Below, piece by piece: positions 8,772-20,129 of a stretch of DNA of 64,000 bases. Source of the stretch: Streptomyces sp. NBC_00704 (lineage in GTDB: Bacteria > Actinomycetota > Actinomycetes > Streptomycetales > Streptomycetaceae); the NCBI RefSeq assembly GCF_036226605.1, contig NZ_CP109000.1:6010501-6074500 (forward strand). The letters run 5' to 3'. A program made the translations under genes and the position numbers. Position 1 is the stretch's first letter. Each line of letters opens with the position of its first letter. The notes beneath the pieces were generated by a model. That model made no database searches. It was not told where the DNA came from and saw only the letters and a list, made by a program, of their open reading frames with translations.

Positions 8772-9227
8772 ATGCGCGCGAAGATCTCCTATGCCGTCAC
8801 GGCCGCCGTCCTGGTCTTCTACTTCGTCCTGGTCGGCAGCCGCGGTGTCATGCTCATCCAGTCCGGCACGCTCCTGACCGTCACCTTCGGCGTAGCGGTG
8901 CTCATCCTGCCGGTCATCGGCGTCTGGTTCCTGTGGAAGAACACCCAGTTCGTCCGCCGGGCCAACGCCCTCGCAGCCGAACTCGACGCCGAGGGCGGCC
9001 TGCCCGTCGACGAGCTGAGGCGCACCCCCGGCGGCCGGGTCGACCGCGACTCGGCCGACGAGGTGTTCGCCCGGCGCAAGGCCGAGACCGAGGCCGCGCC
9101 GGGGGACTGGCGCACCTGGTTCCGTCTCGCCGTCGCCTACCACGACGCCCGCGACACCCCCCGCGCCCGCAAGGCGATGCAGCGCGCGATCGCCCTGCAC
9201 GACGGCAAGCCGGTCCACACCGCCTGA
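8772..9227 (+). CDS. Conserved actinobacterial membrane protein with a TPR-like C-terminus
   Basis: A 151-residue protein of unknown function that starts 12 bp after the dapB stop, so it is probably in the same transcript. Two hydrophobic segments (about 6-24 and 33-53) anchor the N-terminus. The cytoplasmic part has a charged, Arg-rich stretch and a final helical hairpin (WRTWFRLAVAYHDARDTPRARKAMQRA) that looks like a single TPR unit. No clear Shine-Dalgarno sequence precedes the ATG. I recall similar short proteins in other Streptomyces, but no function is known to me. Confidence 0.75.
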   Translation: MRAKISYAVTAAVLVFYFVLVGSRGVMLIQSGTLLTVTFGVAVLILPVIGVWFLWKNTQFVRRANALAAELDAEGGLPVDELRRTPGGRVDRDSADEVFARRKAETEAAPGDWRTWFRLAVAYHDARDTPRARKAMQRAIALHDGKPVHTA

Positions 9228-9267
9228 ACAGCGGGTTACCGGCGGCCGCGACCGCACGCACACGAGA

Positions 9268-9299
9268 AGGGCCGGCCCGCGACACCGCGGGCCGGCCCT
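9268..9299. terminator. Bidirectional terminator between convergent genes
   Basis: A perfect 14-bp inverted repeat (AGGGCCGGCCCGCG and its complement) with an ACAC loop. It lies between the stop of the dapB-linked membrane gene and the stop of the convergent gene at 9319. Confidence 0.85.
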
Positions 9300-9318
9300 C
9301 ACGTCCCTCTGCGCGGAC

Positions 9319-9870
9319 TCAGCCGCGCCGGTTCTCCGACGCCCACGCCTCGACGGCGTCGGCCGCCCGGTCGAACGCCTCGGGGCGCGCCAGGAAGTCC
9401 GCCCCGTGCGTGGTGAGCAGCGGCACCGCCTCACCGGGCGCGTCCCGCCGGACGACGGTCAGCGCCTCGCCCTGCACGGTCCGCGGCAGCCCGAGCCAGC
9501 GCACCGGCTGCTGGACCGTCCGCACGGCCAGAACCCGCTCCCACGGCAGGGTGCGCGTGCGGAGGAAGCCCACATGCCGCAGTCCGCGGTCGCTCACCCA
9601 CACTCCCACGCGCAGCAGCCGCAGGGCGGCGGCGATGACGACGAGCGAGCAGCCGAAGACCGTCCCCGCCTCGGACACCGATCCGGTCAGGGCGATGATG
9701 ACGGCCGCGAACAGCACGTACGAGGCGAGCAGCAACGCCAGCGCGGCCGCGCCGACCCGCCAGGGACCGGGCCGGTAGGGGCGCCGCCAGCGGTCGCGGT
9801 CGTCGAAGGGCAACGCGACGTCGTCCGCCGTCTCGAACGCGCGGTCGGCCGTCAGGAAGGGCAGGGGCAC
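9319..9870 (-). CDS. Membrane protein with a PH-like (YdbS/bPH type) domain
   Basis: A 183-residue protein with two hydrophobic segments near 38-60 and 65-88, followed by a beta-rich segment (VGVWVSDRGLRHVGF, TRTLPWERVLAVRTV). The sequence 'VSDRGLR...RTLPWERV' is the pattern seen in actinobacterial membrane proteins annotated with a bacterial PH domain. The GTG at 9870 has GAGGA 6 nt upstream. The function is unknown. It is convergent with the dapB transcript across a strong terminator. Confidence 0.7.
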   Translation of the reverse strand: MPLPFLTADRAFETADDVALPFDDRDRWRRPYRPGPWRVGAAALALLLASYVLFAAVIIALTGSVSEAGTVFGCSLVVIAAALRLLRVGVWVSDRGLRHVGFLRTRTLPWERVLAVRTVQQPVRWLGLPRTVQGEALTVVRRDAPGEAVPLLTTHGADFLARPEAFDRAADAVEAWASENRRG

Positions 9871-9971
9871 GGCTGGTCCTCACTCGTCCATGCGTGGGCT
9901 GTGCCCGGTGAGGCTATCCGGCTGTGTCCCGGCTCACCACCTTCGGGGGCCGGATGGCGGCGGCGCGGTGC

Positions 9972-10208
9972 TCAGCGCCCCTGGGAGGCCTGTGACTGCG
10001 GTCCCTGCGCGGGCTGGTTCTGGCTCAGCGCCGGCATCCCGACGACCAGGGAGCCCACCAGCGCGGCCACGATGGTGAGCCCCAGCAGCCAGCGCCCGGC
10101 TATCTGGCTCACCGAGGACCGTTCGGGGGGCGGGGGAGTGACATTGCTACGGAACCTGTCGGCCTCGGCGAGAAAGGCGAAGGGTACGGGCTCGCGCCGG
10201 CGGAACAT
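9972..10208 (-). CDS. Small single-span membrane protein
   Basis: A 78-residue protein with a basic N-terminus (MFRRREPVPF), one transmembrane helix (about 38-60, WLLGLTIVAALVGSLVVGM) and a short Gln/Ser-rich outer tail. A strong AGGAGGAAG Shine-Dalgarno sequence precedes the ATG, which supports translation. No family is recognised. It is divergent from thyX across about 205 bp. Confidence 0.7.
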   Translation of the reverse strand: MFRRREPVPFAFLAEADRFRSNVTPPPPERSSVSQIAGRWLLGLTIVAALVGSLVVGMPALSQNQPAQGPQSQASQGR

Positions 10209-10413
10209 GGTGGGTACTTCCTCCTGGGAGATGTCGTGAGGACGCTGCCGAGGGGGACCTCGTCACTGGTTCAGACGAGCGAGTGCCCGAAAACGTGCCC
10301 CATATCGGCAGACGTCCCGCACGAATCCTCCGGGCACGCCGACGGAAGCCCGCCCCGCCGGTCCCCGTAGAGTTGTCGCCGCTCCGAAGACGCGACGGAA
10401 GGACCCCCGCACC

Positions 10414-11154
10414 GTGACCGACAGCCCCGCCGACGACCTCAAACCCGGCTTCCGCAGCGACGTCACCGTCGAGCTGGTCAAGCACACCGCGTCCGACGCC
10501 GACGTGCTCTTCGCCGCCCGCGTCTCGACCGTCGGCGAGCAGTCCCTGGACGAGCTGGGCAAGGACCCGGAACGTTCGAAGGGCCTGATCAACTACCTGA
10601 TGCGGGACCGCCACGGCAGCCCGTTCGAGCACAACTCGATGACGTTCTTCATCAGCGCCCCGATCTTCGTGTTCCGCGAGTTCATGCGACACCGCGTGGG
10701 CTGGTCCTACAACGAGGAGTCGGGACGCTACCGCGAGCTCCAGCCCGTCTTCTACGTCCCCGGCGGGGACCGCAAGCTCGTCCAGCAGGGGCGGCCCGGC
10801 AAGTACGTCTTCGTCGAGGGCACCGAGGACCAGCAGGAACTCGTCAGCCGCACCATGGAGGACTCCTACCGCCAGGCCTACCGGGCCTACCAGGAGATGC
10901 TCGCCGCCGGCGTCGCCCGTGAGGTGGCCCGCGCGGTCCTGCCGGTCGGCCTCTTCTCCTCGATGTACGCCACCTGCAACGCGCGCTCCCTGATGCATTT
11001 CCTGGGCCTGCGCACCCAGCACGAGCTGGCGAAGGTCCCCTCGTTCCCGCAGCGGGAGATCGAGATGGTGGGCGAGAAGATGGAGGCCGAATGGGCCCGG
11101 CTCATGCCCCTCACCTACGCCGCCTTCAACGCCAACGGCCGGGTGGCCCCCTGA
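10414..11154 (+). CDS. thyX: FAD-dependent thymidylate synthase ThyX
   Basis: ThyX makes dTMP from dUMP with methylenetetrahydrofolate, FAD and NADPH. The 246-residue protein carries the diagnostic ThyX motif RHR-x6-NEESGRY at residues 92-106 and, further on, YATCNARSLMHFLGLR. The GTG start at 10414 has GGAAGGA about 10 nt upstream. A TAGAGT hexamer at 10368-10373 is a plausible -10. It is monocistronic: a strong hairpin terminator lies about 95 bp downstream. Confidence 0.97.
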   Translation: MTDSPADDLKPGFRSDVTVELVKHTASDADVLFAARVSTVGEQSLDELGKDPERSKGLINYLMRDRHGSPFEHNSMTFFISAPIFVFREFMRHRVGWSYNEESGRYRELQPVFYVPGGDRKLVQQGRPGKYVFVEGTEDQQELVSRTMEDSYRQAYRAYQEMLAAGVAREVARAVLPVGLFSSMYATCNARSLMHFLGLRTQHELAKVPSFPQREIEMVGEKMEAEWARLMPLTYAAFNANGRVAP

Positions 11155-11207
11155 GGGGACGCGGTCACGGAGACGTATGTACGGATCATCCGTGCGAAGT
11201 GTCCGTA

Positions 11208-11237
11208 TTGCGGCATTTAGAGAAGTTCATCTAGCCT
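11208..11237 (+). promoter_or_regulatory. Promoter directly upstream of the terminator hairpin
   Basis: TTGCGG (11208-11213), 18-bp spacer, TAGCCT (11232-11237), a good SigA-type promoter. Transcription would begin near 11244, only a few bases before the hairpin at 11249-11286. Confidence 0.5.
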
Positions 11238-11248
11238 GATCAAACGGA

Positions 11249-11286
11249 CCCGGCACTGCTTGAACCCCCGAGCAGGCAGTGCCGGG
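11249..11286 (+). terminator. Terminator hairpin downstream of thyX
   Basis: A perfect 11-bp stem (CCCGGCACTGC / GCAGTGCCGGG) with a 16-nt loop containing CCCCC, followed by CTCCTCTTTT. It ends thyX transcription and would also stop transcripts started at 11244, giving an RNA of about 50 nt. Confidence 0.75.
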
Positions 11287-11344
11287 CTCCTCTTTTGTCA
11301 TGACCTTCCGGACCCCGTGGGCAGACCCCGCGGTGAGCAACGAG

Positions 11345-11357
11345 TAGCGTGTCACCC
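11345..11357 (+). promoter_or_regulatory. -10 element of a probably leaderless dapA mRNA
   Basis: TAGCGT (11345-11350) lies 7 nt before the ATG at 11358, so a transcript would begin at the start codon. No Shine-Dalgarno sequence is at a useful distance. The -35 is weak. Confidence 0.5.
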
Positions 11358-12257
11358 ATGGCTCCGACCTCCACTCCGCAGACCCCCTTCGGGCGGGTCC
11401 TCACCGCCATGGTCACGCCCTTCACGGCGGACGGCGCACTCGACCTCGACGGCGCGCAGCGGCTCGCCGCCCACCTGGTGGACGCAGGCAACGACGGCCT
11501 GATCGTCAACGGCACCACCGGCGAGTCCCCCACCACCAGTGACGCGGAGAAATCGGACCTGGTACGAGCCGTCCTGGAGGCCGTCGGAGACCGCGCCCAC
11601 GTCGTCGCGGGAGTCGGCACCAACGACACCCGCCACAGCGTGGAGCTGGCCCGGGCGGCGGAGAAGACGGGCGCGCACGGCCTCCTGGTCGTCACCCCGT
11701 ACTACAACAAGCCCCCACAGGAGGGCCTGTACCGGCACTTCACGACCGTCGCCGATGCCACCGCGCTGCCGGCCATGCTCTACGACATCCCCGGTCGCAG
11801 CGGCGTCCCGATCAGCACCGAGACGCTGGTCCGGCTCGCCGAGCACCCGCGGATCGTCGCCAACAAGGACGCCAAGGGCGACCTGGGCCGCGCGAGCTGG
11901 GCCATCGCGCGCTCCGGCCTCGCCTGGTACTCCGGCGACGACATGCTGAACCTGCCGCTGCTCTCCGTGGGCGCGGTCGGCTTCGTCTCGGTGGTCGGCC
12001 ACGTGGTCACCCCGGACCTGCGCGCCCTCGTCGAGGCGTTCACCGCCGGCGACGTACAGAAGGCCACCGAGATCCACCAGAAGCTGCTGCCCGTCTACAC
12101 GGGCATGTTCCGCACCCAGGGCGTCATGACGACCAAGGCCGCGCTCGCGCTCCAGGGCCTGCCCGCCGGACCGCTGCGCTCACCGATGGTCGAGTGCTCG
12201 CCCGAAGAGATCGAGCAGCTCAAGATCGATCTTGCCGCGGGCGGGGTACAGCTCTGA
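11358..12257 (+). CDS. dapA: 4-hydroxy-tetrahydrodipicolinate synthase
   Basis: DapA condenses pyruvate and aspartate semialdehyde, the first committed step of the diaminopimelate/lysine branch. The 299-residue TIM-barrel protein shows NGTTGESPT (51-59, catalytic Thr pair), LYDIPGR (Tyr142) and the Schiff-base lysine Lys170 in NKDAKGD. The ATG at 11358 is preferred over an in-frame GTG at 11349 because it fits the leaderless pattern with TAGCGT just upstream. Streptomyces often carry more than one dapA; this copy is monocistronic. Its product feeds DapB, encoded nearby. Confidence 0.94.
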   Translation: MAPTSTPQTPFGRVLTAMVTPFTADGALDLDGAQRLAAHLVDAGNDGLIVNGTTGESPTTSDAEKSDLVRAVLEAVGDRAHVVAGVGTNDTRHSVELARAAEKTGAHGLLVVTPYYNKPPQEGLYRHFTTVADATALPAMLYDIPGRSGVPISTETLVRLAEHPRIVANKDAKGDLGRASWAIARSGLAWYSGDDMLNLPLLSVGAVGFVSVVGHVVTPDLRALVEAFTAGDVQKATEIHQKLLPVYTGMFRTQGVMTTKAALALQGLPAGPLRSPMVECSPEEIEQLKIDLAAGGVQL

Positions 12258-12332
12258 CAACGGACTTCACAACTGAATAGGCAGGCCACCGGTGCCTGCG
12301 ATCCACAACGACAACTGCTTCTGCACGAACGT

Positions 12333-12370
12333 CATGCGCGCCACGTGCCCACCGGTACGTGGCGCGCGTG
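12333..12370 (+). promoter_or_regulatory. Leader hairpin in front of rnj
   Basis: A 14-bp nearly perfect stem (11 perfect base pairs GCGCGCCACGT / ACGTGGCGCGC extended by three more including one G-T pair) with a 10-nt loop. It ends just before the Shine-Dalgarno GAGGAGAG of rnj. It has no T-run, so it is more likely a leader structure than a terminator of dapA. Confidence 0.55.
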
Positions 12371-12385
12371 TGTGAGGAGAGTCTT

Positions 12386-14071
12386 TTGAGTCATCCGCAT
12401 CCACAACTCGCCCCGCCGCCGCCACTGCCGGAGGGCGGCCTGCGCGTCACCCCGCTGGGCGGCCTCGGTGAGATCGGCCGGAACATGACGGTCTTCGAGT
12501 ACGGCGGCCGCCTGCTGATCGTCGACTGCGGTGTGCTCTTCCCCGAGGAGGAGCAACCCGGCATCGATCTGATCCTGCCGGACTTCACGTCCATCAGGAA
12601 CCGCCTCGACGACATCGAGGGCATCGTCCTCACCCATGGTCACGAGGACCACATCGGCGCCGTCCCCTACCTCCTCCGGGAGAAGGCGGACATCCCGCTG
12701 ATCGGCTCCAAGCTGACCCTCGCGCTGATCGAGGCCAAGCTCCAGGAGCACCGGATCCGCCCGTACACCCTCGAGGTGACGGAGGGGCACCGGGAGCGCA
12801 TCGGCCCGTTCGACTGCGAGTTCATCGCCGTCAACCACTCCATCCCGGACGCTCTCGCGGTCGCCATCCGCACGCCGGCCGGCATGGCGGTCCACACGGG
12901 CGACTTCAAGATGGACCAGCTCCCGCTGGACGGCCGCCTCACGGACCTGCACGCGTTCGCCCGTCTGAGCGAGGAGGGGATCGACCTCCTCCTCTCCGAC
13001 TCGACGAACGCCGAGGTCCCCGGCTTCGTGCCGCCCGAGCGCGACATCTCCAACGTCCTGCGCACCGTTTTCGCGAACGCCCGCAAGCGGATCATCGTGG
13101 CCAGCTTCGCGAGCCACGTCCACCGCATCCAGCAGATCCTCGACACCGCGCACGAGTACGGCCGCCGCGTCGCCTTCGTGGGCCGCTCGATGGTCCGCAA
13201 CATGGGCATCGCCCGCGACCTCGGCTATCTGAAGGTCCCGCCGGGTCTGGTCGTGGACGTCAAGACGCTCGACGACCTCCCCGACCACGAGGTGGTCCTG
13301 GTCTGTACGGGATCCCAGGGCGAGCCGATGGCGGCCCTGTCCCGGATGGCCAATCGCGACCACCAGATCCGCATCGTCCCGGGCGACACGGTGATCCTGG
13401 CCTCGTCGCTCATCCCCGGCAACGAGAACGCGGTCTACCGCGTGATCAACGGCCTGACCCGCTGGGGAGCCCACGTCGTCCACAAGGGCAACGCCAAGGT
13501 GCACGTCTCGGGCCACGCGTCCGCGGGCGAGCTGCTGTACTTCTACAACATCTGCCGCCCGAAGAACCTGATGCCGGTCCACGGCGAGTGGCGTCATCTG
13601 CGCGCCAACGCCGAGCTGGGAGCCCTGACCGGCGTCCCGCACGACCGCATCGTCATCGCGGAGGACGGCGTCGTCGTCGACCTCGTCGAGGGCAAGGCCA
13701 AGATCACCGGCAAGGTGCAGGCGGGCTACGTGTACGTCGACGGCCTCTCGGTCGGTGACGTGGGCGAGCCGGCCCTGAAGGACCGGAAGATCCTCGGCGA
13801 CGAGGGCATCATCTCGGTCTTCGTCGTCGTGGACTCCTCCACCGGCAAGATCACGGGCGGTCCGCACATCCAGGCCCGCGGCTCGGGCATCGAGGACTCG
13901 GCCTTCACGGCCGTCACCCCGAAGATCGCCGAGGTCCTGGAACGCTCCGCCCAGGACGGCGTCGTGGAGCCCCATCAGCTCCAGCAGCTCATCCGCCGCA
14001 CACTGGGCAAGTGGGTATCCGACACCTATCGCCGCAGGCCGATGATCCTCCCGGTCGTCGTCGAGGTCTGA
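12386..14071 (+). CDS. rnj: Ribonuclease J
   Basis: RNase J is a metallo-beta-lactamase/beta-CASP nuclease that matures and degrades RNA, with endonuclease and 5'-3' exonuclease activity. The 561-residue protein has the zinc motif HGHEDH at residues 84-89, the downstream GDFKMD aspartate, the beta-CASP block (ASFASHVHRIQQI, TGSQGEPMAALSRM, HVSGHAS) and the C-terminal domain. A TTG start at 12386 is chosen because GAGGAGAG lies at the right distance and the protein then begins SHPHPQ; a longer frame from 12359 would place the Shine-Dalgarno inside the gene. It lies downstream of dapA and ends at a terminator before the rRNA operon. Confidence 0.93.
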   Translation: MSHPHPQLAPPPPLPEGGLRVTPLGGLGEIGRNMTVFEYGGRLLIVDCGVLFPEEEQPGIDLILPDFTSIRNRLDDIEGIVLTHGHEDHIGAVPYLLREKADIPLIGSKLTLALIEAKLQEHRIRPYTLEVTEGHRERIGPFDCEFIAVNHSIPDALAVAIRTPAGMAVHTGDFKMDQLPLDGRLTDLHAFARLSEEGIDLLLSDSTNAEVPGFVPPERDISNVLRTVFANARKRIIVASFASHVHRIQQILDTAHEYGRRVAFVGRSMVRNMGIARDLGYLKVPPGLVVDVKTLDDLPDHEVVLVCTGSQGEPMAALSRMANRDHQIRIVPGDTVILASSLIPGNENAVYRVINGLTRWGAHVVHKGNAKVHVSGHASAGELLYFYNICRPKNLMPVHGEWRHLRANAELGALTGVPHDRIVIAEDGVVVDLVEGKAKITGKVQAGYVYVDGLSVGDVGEPALKDRKILGDEGIISVFVVVDSSTGKITGGPHIQARGSGIEDSAFTAVTPKIAEVLERSAQDGVVEPHQLQQLIRRTLGKWVSDTYRRRPMILPVVVEV

Positions 14072-14102
14072 CCGGCGCACGACCCGCCGTACAGGTGAAC
14101 CA

Positions 14103-14142
14103 GGAGCGGGGCCACCCGATTTGCATCGGGCAGCCCCGCTCC
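14103..14142 (+). terminator. rnj terminator
   Basis: A 9-bp outer stem (GGAGCGGGG / CCCCGCTCC) and a 6-bp inner stem (CCCGAT / ATCGGG) with a TTGC loop, 31 bp after the rnj stop. Confidence 0.8.
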
Positions 14143-14591
14143 AGTACGTTTACGGCTCCGCCCGAGCGGGAACGCCTCGACGCCTTGCGCGTCGGGACCG
14201 AACCCGGGAGGGGCCGGGAAAACCGACTCAGAACTTCTGATAAAGTCGGAACCGCCGGAAAGGAAACCGCGAAACAAAAGCGGGAACCTGGAAAGCATCG
14301 ACGAAATCGGATCGGAAAACGGTCTGATAGAGTCGGAAACGCAAGACCGAAGGGAAGCGCCCGGAGGAAAGCCCGAGAAGTTCGGGTGAGTACAAAGGAA
14401 GCGTCCGTTCCTTGAGAACTCAACAGCGTGCCAAAAATCAACGCCAGATATGTTGATACCCCGTCCCCGGCCGTGAAAGCCGAGGATGAGGTTCCTTTGA
14501 AAAAAACACAGCGAGGACGCTGTGAACGGTCGGGCCTATTCCGCCTGACCGTTCCGCTCTCGTGATGTGTGGTCCCGATTACGGGAAAACA
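14143..14591 (+). promoter_or_regulatory. rRNA operon promoter and leader region
   Basis: A region with lower G+C than its neighbours that holds multiple rrn promoters and the pre-16S leader. Two similar elements are seen, TCTGATAAAGTCGGAA (TAAAGT at 14241-14246) and TCTGATAGAGTCGGAA (TAGAGT at 14328-14333); both look like Streptomyces rrn -10 boxes. Downstream, TTGAGAACTCAACAGCGTGCC resembles the boxA antitermination element of actinobacterial rrn leaders. A stem around 14524-14555 (GAACGGTC / GACCGTTC) probably belongs to the processing region. No coding gene is supported here. Confidence 0.75.
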
Positions 14592-19553
<4,962 letters not shown>

Positions 19554-19643
19554 TCAGTTGCTCGCGTCCACTGTGTTGGTTCTGAAACCACGAACAGCCC
19601 CATGCCCATGGTCACGGGTGTGGTGCGGCTGACAGTTTCATAG

Positions 19644-19763
19644 TGTTTCGGTGGTCATAGCGTGAGGGAAACGCCCGGTTACATTCCGAACCCGGAAGCT
19701 AAGCCTTACAGCGCCGATGGTACTGCAGGGGGGACCCTGTGGGAGAGTAGGACACCGCCGAAC
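19644..19763 (+). rRNA. rrf: 5S ribosomal RNA
   Basis: A 120-nt 5S gene starting GTTTCGGTGGTCATAGCG and ending in ACACCGCCGAAC, which pairs with the 5' end. The conserved loop sequences CCGAACCCGGAAGCTAAG and GATGGTACTGC are present. It follows the 23S gene by about 90 nt, completing the operon. Confidence 0.97.
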
Positions 19764-19773
19764 AAATTGTATG

Positions 19774-19806
19774 GGAAACCCCCGCACCGTTGGTGCGGGG
19801 GTTTCC
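19774..19806 (+). terminator. rRNA operon terminator
   Basis: A perfect 15-bp stem (GGAAACCCCCGCACC and its complement) with a 3-nt GTT loop, 10 nt after 5S. Confidence 0.9.
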
Positions 19807-19998
19807 TGCGTTCGGGGCGTTGTTGTTCGTCGGCTTTCGGGCCGGCGTCGAGCCGTGGCGGCCTGCGAGGCGAGCGGCGGGCTGCCGCAGGCCCCGCACC
19901 AACGGGTTCAGACCGCCGCCCGAACGGGTTTGAGAACATCGGCTTGTTCGGGGTATGCTCTATTCCGTTGCCGCGAGGGAAACCTCGAAAAGTGACCA

Positions 19999-20074
19999 GC
20001 CCCCTTAGCTCAGTCGGCAGAGCGTCTCCATGGTAAGGAGAAGGTCAACGGTTCGATTCCGTTAGGGGGCTCCA
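19999..20074 (+). tRNA. tRNA-Thr (GGT)
   Basis: A 76-nt tRNA with the CCA end encoded. The acceptor stem GCCCCCT pairs with AGGGGGC. The anticodon stem TCTCC/GGAGA encloses the loop ATGGTAA, giving anticodon GGT (reads ACC/ACU, Thr). The T arm contains GGTTCGATTCC. It lies 193 bp beyond the rrn terminator, so it is transcribed separately. A terminator follows at once. Confidence 0.97.
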
Positions 20075-20078
20075 CGAA

Positions 20079-20110
20079 AAAAGCCTCCGCCCTTTCGGGC
20101 GGGGGCTTTT
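20079..20110. terminator. Terminator between tRNA-Thr and osaC
   Basis: A 14-bp stem (AAAAGCCTCCGCCC / GGGCGGGGGCTTTT, one G-T pair) with a TTTC loop. The symmetric A and T flanks make it work in both directions, serving the tRNA and the convergent osaC gene. Confidence 0.9.
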
Positions 20111-20129
20111 CTCATGTCCGGGCTGATTC

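Noticed and set aside
11249..11286. 6C-type actinobacterial small RNA
   Set aside because: There is only one hairpin with a run of five C; the 6C motif needs two hairpins, each with six or more C.
19999..20074. tRNA-Thr as an attachment site of an integrative element
   Set aside because: tRNA genes are common targets, but no integrase, no repeated 3' tRNA end and no foreign-looking DNA are found beside it.
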